Shown here one piece after another: positions 1 to 13,148 of a stretch of 64,000 bases of DNA (positions are counted from its first letter, which is position 1; every line of letters starts with the position of its first letter). The DNA comes from Triplophysa rosa (lineage: Eukaryota; Chordata; Actinopteri; Cypriniformes; Nemacheilidae), in assembly GCF_024868665.1 (NCBI RefSeq), contig NC_079896.1:2248751-2312750 (forward strand), in the 5' to 3' direction. Both the position numbers and the translations under genes were made by a program. Below the pieces are notes generated by a model. The model made no database searches. It saw nothing but the letters and a program-made list of their open reading frames with translations, and was not told where the DNA came from.

Positions 1-298
1 TTAATAAATCAAGTTAACACAACACAATTATTTTTGAACCACTTTACTGAGATACATAAAAGCCTTTAGTTGTTTAAAGTAGCAGTATAGAAACTAGGAA
101 CATGATTTCCACTTCCCATCATGCTTTCCACGGGGTTGAATAGGGAGCGTAAAAGTTGCAATAATATGTTATTTTATGCATATTTGATCAAAATGATGAA
201 TCGGGGATATTTGTTCATGTTTAATACTCTTTAATGTTTGTATTTAGTGTGTGTTAAAAATAACAGCTTTATCAGAAAATGTCTTACCTTAAACTAAT

Positions 299-519
299 TT
301 AATTCAATCATGGACAGCGGTTCCACATGATGTAAACATGTTATCTCTACTTAAATACTTTTAGTAGGATTAACTTAATTGATTGATTGAGTTATTTGGA
401 CATTATTTGGACATGGTTGTTTGAGTTGACTCAATTCAGTTTAGTTCACCATACATTAAGTATTTGTGTGGCGATAACATATTTCTGTTATGTGGAACTA
501 CTGTCCATAATTGAATTAA
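299..519. repeat. Foldback (MITE-like) element with 47-bp inverted arms
   Basis: The left arm (299-345) and right arm (473-519) are near-perfect reverse complements. Each begins with TTAATTCAAT followed by TATGGACAG or a one-base variant, and each ends at ATGTTATC by the loop. The shape is that of a non-autonomous DNA transposon. No coding sequence is present between the arms. Confidence 0.8.
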
Positions 520-522
520 GTT

Positions 523-540
523 AGTTAGGGTTAGGGTTAG
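523..540 (+). repeat. Short interstitial TTAGGG-like run
   Basis: TTAG, two full TTAGGG units and a final TTAG stand directly right of the foldback element. It is too short to suggest a former telomere and is most simply a chance or transposon-end sequence. Confidence 0.6.
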
Positions 541-1540
541 TATCATTTTTTTGAGTGTATATGCAGTAAAGACAGAAATAACAGAAAGATCCCTAACTGC
601 ATCGTCCTCATTTATCTCCCACCGTGTTGTCTTTCTCAGCGTTGGATTGATGACATTGGATGGGTGTTGTGTAGGAATACATTCGGTAATCAGCAGAATT
701 GGCCGAACATAGCAGATGGCGCGCGTACTACGCTCAGCCAGGGGTCCGGGCGCTTCGTCCTTGAAGAACGCTCACAAATCAGCAACTTGAGGCGGGGAGG
801 AAAAGTTCTCGTAATAAAACTGTGAATATTCGTTAAAGTGTGCTCACTTAAGGGGGGGATGTTGATGAATGGGTTTCAGATGCGTATTGATCCGGAGTGG
901 AATTGTGCTTCTGTTTTATGTATTTTTGTGCACCGAATCATTCTGCGGGGGGGGGGGTTGGGGCTTAGTCAGATGTTGACCCTGCTATTTTTCATTGGAT
1001 GAGGACTGTGATAACACACGCACACACACAGATCAGTATGGTGGGTTCAAGGTTCACCTACCGCTGTGTTCCAATTACTTCAGTGATTTATGTATTGTGT
1101 GTGTGCGGCCGGATTTAAATGCTCACGCAAAACACACATCAAAGCGTTGCACATAACACAAACGTTTTAGCATGAACTAACTATAATACTATAGTTTATT
1201 CGTCTTTTCCTCACACAGATAACCTCTAGACTCGGCTCTCTAGAGCAGACAGGGCATTGTTAGCGTGCCAGCGTATATCGCTCAATACGTCTCTGACAGC
1301 CACTTCACTCTCTTGCTAATGAGGGCGCGAGGAACCGGCCTCCCGACTGCATCTCCCTGACAAACCTGACACCTCTCTTTCTGTGTTTTGTCATCATCCC
1401 TTCATCGTTTTCGGCTCGCGTCGCTCCTCTAACCCTCCAGATTTTCCTCCAACCGCCCGGCGCCCTCCACATATCTCCGGAATCGCTCCTCTGCGTTTCC
1501 CGTGGGCACGTTTCCCTCCCCTCCTCTTTTCATTATGTAG

Positions 1541-1633
1541 ATGCTCTCCGCTCGGCGCGGCGGCGGCTGTCTGCGTTGGCTATATTCCTTTTTTATTCCG
1601 TATATTTTTCTGTTGATTTCTCTCGCAGCAGGA
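1541..1633 (+). CDS. nxph4: Candidate signal-peptide exon of nxph4 (weak)
   Basis: ATG at 1541 opens a frame with a basic start (MLSARRGGG) and a hydrophobic core (YIFLLISLAAG), which is the shape of a secretory signal peptide. It lies in a GC-rich, promoter-like block. If it ends after the GGA codon at 1633 it joins in phase 0 to the phase-0 start of the nxph4 exon at 16314, putting a cleavage-like Ala-Ala-Gly just before the junction. Against it, the donor (GGA then gtagag) is poor, the -3 base of the start is T, and an ATG-TAG minimal upstream ORF abuts it. The frame otherwise stops at 1661. Neurexophilins do carry the signal peptide on a separate small exon, but this one is only a candidate. 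Confidence 0.22.
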
Positions 1634-2025
1634 GTAGAGAGGGCATCAATCACAGCCACTTAGTGTCGCTCATCTTAAAGACGGGATACTTCTCCTTCTC
1701 ACCCCACGCACCCATCTGAATTTTAAAACTCACTCAATACATAAATCTGCGGAGGGCTCGGTCGCCCGTTGGCAATCTGACTCAAATATATGTTTACACG
1801 TTTACAAATGAGGAATGCGCAAGAGCGCCGTCACTTCTTATTCCTGCCGGTCCAGGCTCGGAGCACCAGACTGGCGGTGGTGCAGCTCTTATTCAGATGA
1901 ATGATTAAAGTTACAGCCCAGCTAGAACTCTCCGCCCAGCACTCTTATTTGAAGAAGAATGTAGGAGCTGTCATCTTTTGATGCATCGCTCACCGTCCCG
2001 CATGCAAACAGGATGCCACCCTCCC

Positions 2026-2050
2026 CACACACACACACACACACACACAC
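2026..2050 (+). repeat. (CA)n microsatellite
   Basis: Uninterrupted CA dinucleotides, in a GC-richer part of the nxph4 upstream region. Confidence 0.9.
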
Positions 2051-2369
2051 GAACCGTCTGCACGGGAAGAGTAGGCCTGTAATCTGCAAGTGATGCCACG
2101 AAATTTTGTAATGTAATATCTCAATATTTCTGGCTAGCAGTGTAGATCATTTAGACACGATGTGCACGATGTCCAACACTATCTTATGGCAAGTCGTAAC
2201 TAATTTATGAGGTGGTTAATTGGTATGAATTCAAAATGAATTGGTAGGACTACATATGATTCATAAAAAAGCAATAATGAAGAAACTTTTTATACAATTA
2301 AAAGCAGATCATACAAATAAGATCCATATAGTTTAACTATTTAACCAATAGTTATCCACTTCATACTTA

Positions 2370-3210
2370 TCTGTACGATTTGGTGCGTTCTGCGCTTCTG
2401 TACGATTCACTACGAATTCGTACAAATTAGCTATCCTTACAGTAAAGAAATTTATTCAAGTGTGCGATTAGTATACTTTTAAACTTGAAAAATAATCAAA
2501 CATACTTTGTCTACTTTTTATGTACTTTTTAGAAAAATACTTAAAAATTACAAAGTCTGTTTATTTGGTGTATTAAGAAGTATGTTTGGCTTATACTTGC
2601 ACTCGGTCTTTTGATTGAGACATGCTTAAATGTCTAATGACGTATTTTAAGTATACTTGGTTTGTAGTTTACTCTTTTGATTGAGTAGCCTATTAAATAC
2701 ACTTTCACAGAATTTTACATGCACAAGTTTATTGTAGCAATAAAATCAATCATGGAAATAATGTATAAATAGTGAAGGATGTAAGTATAGTAAGTATGAT
2801 ATTAAGAGAAATTAAAGACAACTAAAGTGTACTTGCAGTATAAAAAGTACTAAATGTTTGCTTGGAGCACTGTATACTTCAAAGTGTACTTTTTTAAAGT
2901 ATAAATGTGCTACAAGTAGTGAAATAGTACATGATCAGTATAATTGTAAGTTCCCTAGTTGCAGTACAAATGAAAAGTTTTCTACTGTTTAAGTATACTT
3001 CAAAGTGAACCCTTAAAAACTAAAAAAGCCAAATTGAGTCCCAAGTAGTGTTGAAATAGCACAATACTATAGCACATTGATATTGGTATACACACCATAA
3101 AGTACATTAAAATACACTTGAACTTAACTTAATTATACTTAATAAAATGAAGTTGAAGTGTACTTCTTTTTTGAAAGGGTCCGAATTCCCATGAGATCAG
3201 GTTGGTGTTT
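2370..3210. repeat. Nested DNA repeats: AGTATACTT-type element inside an ACGAATTC-type element
   Basis: The outer parts (about 2370-2440 and 3183-3210) resemble the family at 54.6-55.2 kb, with the shared ends TACGAATTC and GAATTCCCATGAGATCAGG. The inner part (about 2445-3178) is dense in AGTATACTT, AAGTATA and TACTTTTAA motifs and matches the repeat at 48.5-49.2 kb. The order shows that the AGTATACTT-type element inserted into the older one. Confidence 0.55.
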
Positions 3211-3487
3211 TGGAGTTTGGAGTTGGAGTTTGGCAAGATATCATTTACTGTTCTGAATTTCTGCCAGTGAACAAACTTTCTTCAGTCAAATTTGGACACT
3301 TGTTTTATAAATAGCTTTGCTTGTTTGTAATGGAATTGCTTTAGTTTTGTGGTGTCATCGCTTGCATTTTAGTTTGGTTATGTCCCTTCTGTACTATGTA
3401 AACTCTTTCATCCTTTACAACAGAAGCGCTCTAGTTTTTCTAGTGTACACACTTATTGGTGATTTATATTGTTTGCATACAATGTCT

Positions 3488-3777
<290 letters not shown>

Positions 3778-4134
3778 TATGTATGATGGATCGCTGTGGG
3801 TTTTGTGGAGAGCGATGATCCTGTGGGATGGCGCGTGTGTGGGTGATCTATGGCCCGTGAAGTTACTCAGTGCTGGTGGTCGGGAACACTGGAGTAGATT
3901 CTCTGGGGCTCTGTGAGGAAGAGAACGAGCATTATCTGTCCTTCAGGGCCACGGGCGAATCGAGCCTCAAACAGAGCGCTCCTCAAAAGCTTCGGCGCTG
4001 GACTATGACCATAAACAACTTCACCAGCATTCTGTTCTTTCTAGCATCAAATCAAGTTTCTCATTTTCAGTTCACACGTGCACCGGCAGACTCAGGGAGA
4101 GTCTTGTTGTTCACACGATAAACTTAAGAAGATC

Positions 4135-4210
4135 TAAGTGTACTGTACTCAACTGTGCTATTTTGAGACATTTATGAATAGAAATACGATATACGAGTAC
4201 AGTACACTTA
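4135..4210. repeat. Perfect 16-bp inverted repeat with 44-base loop
   Basis: TAAGTGTACTGTACTC at 4135-4150 has its exact reverse complement at 4195-4210. It is the size of a small hairpin but the loop is long and the stem short, so a tiny MITE or a chance palindrome is more likely than a microRNA precursor. Confidence 0.7.
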
Positions 4211-5643
4211 ACCTGGAAAATAGGTAATAGCAACGCCTTGCCGGTCATCCTATGTGGTGAAATGTAAAAATCTAATTTAAGGACTTTTATAGCACCATAA
4301 ACTGTTGTTTTCGCATGCCTGCTGTGCTCAAACCTTTCTACAAACTCTTATTTCACGAATGTTTAGAATAAAGATACAAAAATTCCTACATCATGCTGTG
4401 ATATGATGACATAAGTGCACGTCCCATACGTAATCAAGTCAAATGGAGCTTTATAGTAAAATTGCGTTTGTAATGACACAGAACAATGTAAGATGAAAGC
4501 ACCGCTGGTGCGTCTCGGCTCTAAGCGGTAAACAAAGCTTTTGTTTCGTAACCGTTTGTTTGTTTTTTAGACGGTTTTGCCAGCGCTGTATTAAGCCCGG
4601 AATCGTACCCATCATATATATTAGAATAAATAGCTGACGAGAGAGGTAAGAGATGAGATGTAATGCAGTCTTTAGTCTCAGCGTCATGATGCCTTTATCC
4701 TTCACATAACAAAGCGATGGAGAGCTGACTGTGGTTCATGTTTCAGCAGATGTTATTATAGACACTCTGAGAGGTTAACCGGAAATGTATATGATTATAT
4801 TATCTCACCGCCTCACACTTTCGATATGTGCACCTGTTTATTAGCTCAACTTTAGATGGCAATCTAATTCTGAAGTTATAAACCAACTCGCAAGTCCACG
4901 TCGAGCTGTTTAAGGATCAGTTTTTAAATTGTTTGAGCGATGTGTCTCTCACGTTAGTTATGGAAAGAGAAGTACTTTTATGTATTGACCGTCAAGTACT
5001 TTGTATATTATTCAAAACGATTTTGTATGTGTGTTGTGTAGTTGTGCTTGGAGTGTAATCTTAACATCTAGGATGAGTTTAAGGAGGTTAGATTAAAAAA
5101 GTACATAACACACGAGTAAAACCTAAGACTCTATAATGCAGCAAAAACATTAATATCTGGTAAAATTATACTCACTGTTTTCCATATTTACTTTTTTGTT
5201 TTTCCAATGCGTTTTTTTTGTATATTACATTAGAATAAAACCCATAATCCCTGATAGGCTGAAGTTATTTATTAATTTTTTTGCCTGTATGGTTATTAAA
5301 AGTAAATATCGTTTAAATATCCACTCTTTATTGTATACTGTATACATATACGTGTGTGTTTGATGATTATCGGCTTTGTGTCAATACACATCAAAATTTC
5401 TGTCTTCTCTCAAAAGTTTTGCCCTAATTAGGAACCACATCGATATTTTTCCATGTGTGTTTTCCTTACAAAATCTCTGGCGTTCAGGATGTCAATAATA
5501 GAGGAGCCATAAAGGCTATTTAGTTTGGTTTCTACTACAGCAGGTCTTTAATTGTGGTTTCCCATAAGAGCATTGCATACATAAATAGACACATAAGATG
5601 AGACATACAGTAAAATCAATGCGTATACAACGTGTGCCTCAAA

Positions 5644-6122
5644 TCATTTAGTCTTGAAATATTTGGACGAGAAATGTTTGAGTTCATGTTGAGATCTTTT
5701 CAAACTGGTTGCTCTGAGGTTTGTTTGTTTTATAGGAGATTTCATGGAGTTCTTAACTGAAGTCTCTGAAGTTGCTTTAGAGAAATAAAAACAGAAACAA
5801 ATGTGTGTGAAATTGAAACACATGAATGAACAGTATGGAGGTGTAAAATGTATGCGTATTGTTGAGGTAAAATCAACATTTGGGCAAATTTGTTGAGAAA
5901 TGTTTGAGTTGATATTGAGATCTTCAATTATATTGACTTTTGATTGCAGACTTGACAAATCTGAGCTCAGTTTGTGACATTGTTGACATCTCTTCTTAAA
6001 CTTTAATGACAGATACATTTGTAAGATTTTTGACTCTTTTGAGAAATATCTGATTTCCATTTGCTCTCCATTTAATCTCATTGATGCCTAGGAGAAATAA
6101 CAGAGATATTAAAGAGATCTTC
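5644..6122 (-). repeat. Dispersed repeat 'R4', copy 1 (longest)
   Basis: Minus-strand copy of a repeat found four times in the window (also 15720-16090, 56587-56932, 58690-59065). It has the longest open frame of the four, 145 codons, including the shared peptide KRCQQCHKLSSDLSSLQSKV. No known family is recognised. The frame begins at a Met shared with copy 4 (MRLN.EQM). It could be a retroposed gene fragment or the coding remnant of a transposon. Confidence 0.7.
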
Positions 6123-6771
6123 TCGTGTGAAGTTTATGATTTTTCTCATTTTGTGATTTACATTTTCTCTTTATTTATCCTTTTGATGTCTGATTTTATA
6201 TTGATCAAGTAAACTTGTGAAGTTCTCCTCTGTTTTAGGAACTCCTGAAACATGATGGTAAAATTCACAGTATTTTTATGAATTCTCTGACAGCTCTCCG
6301 TACAGAATGCCTTTAGACTCTATACGTCATGAGTAATAAATAATCGCTTTAGCAATGACTGTGCCGGGATAAAAATGAATTGCTTTCATCCAGTTACCCA
6401 TCATGCCATGAGACCCTGGGCGTCCCTGACAACAGCCAGCATGAGTGATGTCACTCTCCGAGAGTCATTTTTTAAGCTCGTCTTTAGGCTGTTGTAATTA
6501 CGCTCCTCTGGCTCAATTTCTCCCAGTTTGCATGCAGAGGAGTTCCGCTGTACAGCATCTGTATTCTTGATAAAAATCTGATTCTGGTGACTGATCACTG
6601 GAGCCGTGGAGTATTTTTATGATTCATATTTGAAACCACAATGAAACTTCCTATCAGCTCTAAAGTAAACGTACACTTTATAATGTTTGTAGATACATTT
6701 AAGAGAGAAAGTAAATTAAAGCTGCAATCTATAATATTTATTTATTTCAAATAAACAAAAACAGTTACATA

Positions 6772-7265
6772 AATCATTGTTCAAAACAGTCACTTTACTT
6801 TAACGTCGAAGAATGCAAAATTAAGTAAATAAATAAATGGAAATTAAGTATTGGCCTTATAGTAGAATTATATATTTATAAAAATATATTATAATAATTA
6901 TATATAATTATATACTGTAAATATAATATTATATTGTATATTTTTATATATATAATTATATATAAATATTATATAAAAATCATTGTTCAAAACAGTCTCT
7001 TTACTTTAACGTCGAACAATGCAAAATTATGTAAAGAAATGAAAATCAAATATTGGCTTCAGTTAAATTATATATTTTATCTAAAATATCATAATATTAT
7101 ATATAATTATATTTATAATAATCATATTTTATATTACATTTTTATATATTTATATACAGTATATATAAAAAATGTATTATAAAAAATCATTGTCTATTTA
7201 CTTTAACGTCGAAGAATGCAAAATTAAGTAAATAACAAAATGGAAATGAAGTATTGGCTTCAGTT
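6772..7265 (+). repeat. Tandem array, period 206-207 bp, about 2.4 units
   Basis: The segment beginning AATCATTGTTCAAAACAGTC starts at 6772, 6978 and (with an internal deletion) 7185. Each unit contains TTTACTTTAACGTCGAA, GAATGCAAAATTA and a TATTGGC block. The first two are followed by a spacer of almost only A and T (TATATAATTATAT type). The spacers have diverged more than the unit cores. Confidence 0.85.
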
Positions 7266-7597
7266 GAATTTTGTTACGTGAGGAGAGAGCACAAGGTGAT
7301 ACGCGATACATTGTAGCATTCATTACACATAAATATTTGACTGCAGAACATCACGATTGACCAATCACAATCGAGAGCCGTGTAATGAATAATTGGTAAA
7401 TTCTTCCCTTTATGATTCCATGCGGTTTTATCACCTGCTTGCCGTGGACCTTGACCGGAGGGGTGAAAGTCAAAGCATGTAGAGACGTCTGCCTCCCTCT
7501 GGCTGCCAGCATCACGGAGGTGTGTGCAGGTGTAGGTCAGACAGACAGTGAACTCTAGAGCGCCGCTGATCTCAGACGATCTTTTCTAGACTGCTGT

Positions 7598-7634
7598 CAC
7601 ACACACAAACACAAACACATGCACACACACACAC
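7598..7634 (+). repeat. CA-rich microsatellite (imperfect)
   Basis: CACACACAAACACAAACACATGCACACAC type run, interrupted by AA and TG. Confidence 0.8.
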
Positions 7635-7899
7635 AATTGCTTATAATGAGAGAATGGAGCTGAAGCTCTCATAGATTGACTTCTGTATCAAGTGTTAAAA
7701 TGAGCATGTGTGAACATGAAGTTGAGTGCACTGTTATTGCTCTATCTGCGTTTTATTTTTACATGCTAGTTGTGTGCTGTTCTCTTTGATGTGCCTTTGA
7801 ATCTTTCAAAACAAATGCCAGTGAGGAAAGGAAAATAAAAACGTATTTATCTTTCTAAGATTTACACTGAAAAAAATCTATTATTTTTGCCTTGTTTTC

Positions 7900-8080
7900 C
7901 AGTAGAATTTTACAATATATTTTTTCTACTATGGTGGTGAATGATGTCCCAGAACTGAAAATTGCTAACATTCTTTCAATTATCTTTCTTTGTAGAACAA
8001 AGTAATTCATGCAGGTTTAGAACAACTTCAGTAAATAATGACAGTATTTTCATTTTTGGGTGAACTGTTCCTTTAATGTT
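7900..8080 (+). repeat. Degraded half of the GTTCACCCAAAAATGAAAAT foldback family
   Basis: The right end (CAGTAAATAATGACAG, TTTTCATTTTTGGGTGAAC, then CCTTTAA) is the terminal sequence of a palindromic repeat, the intact copy of which is at 22999-23310. The left half is too diverged to delimit. Confidence 0.65.
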
Positions 8081-8783
8081 TAAACTATGGCTTAAAACGA
8101 AGGAAAAATATTTGTCAGTGGAGTTAGACAAATTAATTTAATTTTATTTAATTTTAAATATTTAAAAATATATATATATAATAATAATTGTAATATTTTT
8201 TCTTGTTTTAAGCCACATTTTTATTTTACTTGATTTTATTTAACGTTATTTTTTTCGTTTTTTTTATTCTGTTTTTTAAGAAAACAAGATTCAACACCTT
8301 ACGTCATTTTGCTTCTTATATAATATACAGTATTTGTATTGGAAAACGGTCAAGAGCAAGCAAATCATTTATATCATTATATGTAAGTATATTTGCATAT
8401 TTTTCTAAATAGAAAGGATATCATTCTCCTCTGTCCATTGCAAACGCTCATTTCTTCCATTTACATTGCTTTGCTTTATTGGCTTGTTGTAAATTTGTCA
8501 CATAATGGATGTAAAATGTGGTGTAAATGCTGTGTCATTTAAACTAGTGTGAATATGATTATAGTATGGAAAGGTCTTTAAGAGAGATTTATTGTTGATC
8601 TTCTGAGCTTCAATGACTTTATTCAGCATGTGAAGCAGGTGCAGTGAAATCTTAGCACGCTGACTTTTGACTGTTAGAATGATTAAAGCGTTTGGGGCTG
8701 TTAATCTCTTTATCCTCGTGTTATGACAAGAGCTACAACAAGCAGCTCATTTTAATGAGAATCTTCTTTTCAGAGGCAGCATG

Positions 8784-8788
<5 letters not shown>

Positions 8789-8832
<44 letters not shown>

Positions 8833-8838
8833 CACACT
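8789..8838 (+). repeat. (CA)n microsatellite
   Basis: About 50 bases of CA with one CACGCA interruption. Confidence 0.95.
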
Positions 8839-10091
8839 CAACTTTACTCTCGTATGACCTTAGAAGAATCTGGACTTTGGGATTCTGTGTTTATGGTGTT
8901 TGTAGAGTTTGACAGCCCCGGGACCTACATTTGTGTGTCAATCTCCATTTTAGATGACGTAATCCTTTAACACACTGTTTCTTTCACAAATGTGATGATC
9001 TTGTGTCACCCGTTTCCAACTTTCATTATGTTAGTCGTTCCTCCTCAATTTCACAGTAACTTTTACTTCTTTCACTGTTTCTGCTTTTATCAGTCGCAGT
9101 TCAATTTCTCTCATTTCTGATACATTATAACTCACTCCATTATAATCCAAACTCTCTCTCTCTCTCTCTCTTTCTCTCCTCACTGGTTATCTCTTTTCCT
9201 CTCGGCTGTCTTTCTCGTCTCGTAATTAAATGTCGTTTTCAGATCCTCATTTTAAAGGAAAGGAAGGCAAAAGTTTCTTATTAGATTATTGTGGAAATAT
9301 AGAGTTCTCAAACTATCTCTCTGTGTCTCGATATAACTGCGAGGAAACGTCAGATACTGTAAAAATGCCCCACAGGAAAAGAGAAAGTATTTCAATGAAA
9401 GATGTTTTCCCTCCCGTCCCTTTCCTTCTGTATGTTCCTGCTGGATTTATGTGAGGTGCAGCATGTCAACAGTAAGAGAGCTCTGAATGTTGCGCTGTGT
9501 GCTATAGAGTTTTATTATCTATCGTGGCCATGAGCAGATGGAGGACTTTGGCGGAATAATGTAGAAAAGCAGTGAATAAGACACCAGAACTCCTTAAATA
9601 CTGTTTTTAAAAAAAGCATCTCAGGGTGAGACCTCAAGAAGCTGCTTGATAAAATCACAGAAATACATTTCTGGAAATTTAAGACAAAGACTTACTACAC
9701 TAAAGATGATCAAATATGACATGGTTTTGATTTATTTATTGACATATTTATTTGTACAACATAAAGCCCACAGGTACATTTGTGTAATTCCATAGTTTTG
9801 ATAAGTTTGTTATTATTCTAAAGAAAATAGCACAAAGTAATGTTTCAATAAAATCTGGATTGCAAATTAAGAATGTAAATGGGTCAGCTGTGATTTCATG
9901 TTGATTTTAATGGTGATATAGCACTGGATTCTGTGAACAGCATAAAAGAGGCGGGGTTTGAGTAAACTATCCAATCAGAAGTTAGCGTAATATCTGAAAC
10001 TGCTAGTAAGGATATTAAATATAATCTTCTTTGATTTTTGCATACGTTACCACAATCTCTCTCTCTTTCTCTCTATCTGTTTCCATTCATC

Positions 10092-10095
<4 letters not shown>

Positions 10096-10129
<34 letters not shown>

Positions 10130-10357
10130 CCTTGGTGACGGTGGATCAATGTATCAGAGACTGAGATAGAAATGAATTGACTGTGTGAAATAAAACTCCA
10201 ATTAGAGGAGGGAAAGGCGAGAGGAAGCACACAGCATTCATTCATTTTCCCATCAGTCCTTGGGGAAGTGTGACATGTTGGCGTAGGTGCACCATTGGAC
10301 ACTAACAAGTGGAATGAGTTACAGCAGAAGTGTGTGTGCGCGTGCGCGTGTGTGTGC

Positions 10358-10404
<47 letters not shown>
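10096..10404 (+). repeat. Two (TG)n microsatellites
   Basis: A pure TG run at 10096-10129, and a compound TG/CG run (GTGTGTGCGCGTGCGCG type) at 10329-10404, separated by about 200 bases of unique sequence. Frames through them (CVCVCV, THTHTH) are not genes. Confidence 0.95.
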
Positions 10405-10406
<2 letters not shown>

Positions 10407-11782
10407 GCGGTGGGTAGAGTCAGTGAATCAGTTCAATATTCACTCATTGATTCCGTGTACAGATCACATAACAATATCTTAATTGTTGCAAAATTAAATT
10501 GATTTTATAATGCTGCCATACGTGTGTGTGAGCTGTTTCTCTGTTATGATTTTTAAGTTGTTGCTTTGCATTTTTCTTGTTGCAATATGAACGTCACATT
10601 AAAATGGTCTTGGAAGTTTTACATTATTTAATGATTACATTTTTTGCATAGATTTTATTGTCTAAACAGTCCGTAATATTCCGTAATATTTACGAAACCA
10701 TTGTTGTCTGGTTTAACATAATGTTAATCTTCACAAATAGTTTTGGAAATTCCATCTAAAAAATGCAAAGTGTACAAATATGATTTATTTGTTTATTTGT
10801 ATGATTTAAATGCAAAGTGTACAAATATGATTTATTTTTATATATTCGGATATCAATAGAGAAACAAAAGAGTTGGGTGCTCTCTTTTAAAAATGCCATT
10901 TCAGACAGAAGCGCGAATGACTTGTTATAGAAATAACACGCGTGCATGTAAATCCACTGCAGGATGTGAGTTATTTAAAGTGGAAACATTTCCTTCTTTG
11001 AGGAAACATCTACATTTGGCGTAAAGACTCAAGAGTCGATTTGTTATTCCAATAGGCCTACCTCATTCCAGAACTTCCGGCTCTATTCCGACTTCCACCC
11101 CCTCATAAAGACTTTCTTAAAATGCTTTTTGCTCGTACTGTCTCAAATGAAGTTAGCGATTATTAATGGCCCTCTAACTGAGAAGCAGCCTCTCCTTCTC
11201 CAAGCTCCGCACCAATAAAGCCATTTCCCTCCACTGCTCGGGATTTCAAGCCACTGTAATCAGATTTTCTTTATATTAAATTCCCCGAGACATACATATG
11301 TATACACACTTCGTCTGGCTGGATCACTCCATCTTCTCTTCGACTCAACGGGTTATTATTTTACCTCTCTGGGAGATGGTGCATAAAACTGGAGGAGAGA
11401 CCTCCGGTGTTATATATCAGCTTTATTTTGGTGCCAGATGTGGTAAAAGCCGGTAACGTTCCTTTCAATGTCGCCGTCTACAGACGTGTAAATGTGTCAC
11501 TCAAATTGAAATGCTGTCGACGACCTCCTTCTAAGGCAGTTATGAACTCGTGAGCTTTTATAGCAATGTATTTCTGTCCTTGAGAGTTGGAAATTCACAT
11601 GAGCAATTCGTGTTCGTGTCAAGGATGAAATCTGTGCTTTTTGAATGTAATCCGTAATTGGGACTCTCATAAAAGCATGTCCAGGTCACTTTTCACCTCG
11701 AAATTAAAAAGAATTTTGCATACAAGTGAAGCCTATTTGAGTGTGTTAATAGACTAAGAGAATTTGAGAAGGAATATATACA

Positions 11783-12240
11783 GCCGCAGAAAAAATTAGG
11801 AGACCATTTCTAAATTATTTTCAGTTTTTCTGAATTTCTATGAAATTATTATTTTTGATTCATTCTGTGAACTACTAACCGTATTTCTCCCAAATTTTAA
11901 ATAAAAATATTGTTTCTATTTGCATAAAATGAAAACTGGAGAAACAGGTGAAAATAACAGAAACGATGCTTTCTATTTTTTCAGACCTCAAATACTGCAA
12001 AAAAAGTTCTTATTCACTTTAAAGTAATACAACAGTAATAGTTGCACAGATGAAAAGTCCAAAAAATATTTTTATGTGATAACCTGGATTTTAATCACAG
12101 TTTTCACGTGTCTCGTCATGCTGTCAGTCTTTCACATGTTGGATGACTTTATGTCACTCCTGAGGTTTGATTTTGTTGAAGTTCAACAGACACTGGACTG
12201 GAATGACCACAATACATCTCGAAATGCTGATTAAATGACA
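11783..12240 (+). repeat. GAGACCATTT-type non-autonomous DNA transposon, copy 1
   Basis: It begins near AATTAGGAGACCATTT and contains GAACTACTAACC, TATTTCTCCCAAATTTTAA, CATGCTGTCAGTCTTTCACA and CTGGACTGGAATGACCACAA in order. The same blocks occur in the same order at 45020-46205 and, inverted, at 50018-50574. No coding potential was seen. Confidence 0.8.
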
Positions 12241-13148
12241 AAAGCTTAATTTGTGTATACTGTATGTATATTGTACATACTATACGGTATATACAGTATA
12301 TATACTGTATATTGCCTACTCTTTAAGTGAACCTCAGAAAAAGTGTCTTTGGTACTTTTTCGTCTGTTTTAGCACTGACTCGACATTCACAATGCTTCGC
12401 TAGCCGGTGATAATGCTGACAGTGTCTGTCCTTCTGCTGAAAGTTCTGCTCATTTCTTTGTGCTGGTCCAGAGCTGAAGTTCTCGGCAGCTGTCGAATCG
12501 GACGTTTCATCGCGAGCTGACAACACTTTCCTGCAGAAAGCTCTTCAGGAGGAGCAGATGTGTCGTGGAAGATCGTCAACATTAAAAACAGAGCTGTTAA
12601 GCTCATTATGATATTCAATGTCAAATATCCCATGAATGTTGGCTGGAATTCTATGAGATTTTATCATACCAGACAAAAAAGTATAACAGACAGCTCAAAC
12701 GTATTCAAACAATATAGTTTCTCTATTGTTACAGATGACGTGTGGAATGCCAGAAGGATTACACTCTTTTATAAGCATCATTATTTGAGATTGTATTCAT
12801 ATGAGCTACAGTAATAATACATCGGCCTACACTCGACATCGAGCGCTTGTTTAAAACTCAGTATTTAATCTTGTGCGACACATGCTTGCCATTTCACTGA
12901 CAGTGGTGATATCGATGCTCTGTGTTGTGTCATCATAATTGATCCGCCGCACATACAGCATTAGTTGGCATTTGGGCTGGATCGATTTTCCTGTTTTCGT
13001 GCGGGCGTAACTATCTCGCCCGGTGCAGAGTGTGACCCGTTTGGGGACAGAAAGGGTGGCGGTAGTTTGAGTGTCATGGAGATGAGCTGCTTGGTATAAC
13101 AGATGGTCGAGGAGACGGTCATTTAATGTGAGGCTGATACAGCAGGAG

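Noticed and set aside
523..540. Telomere fusion relic
   Set aside because: Only two complete TTAGGG units; too short to tell from chance.
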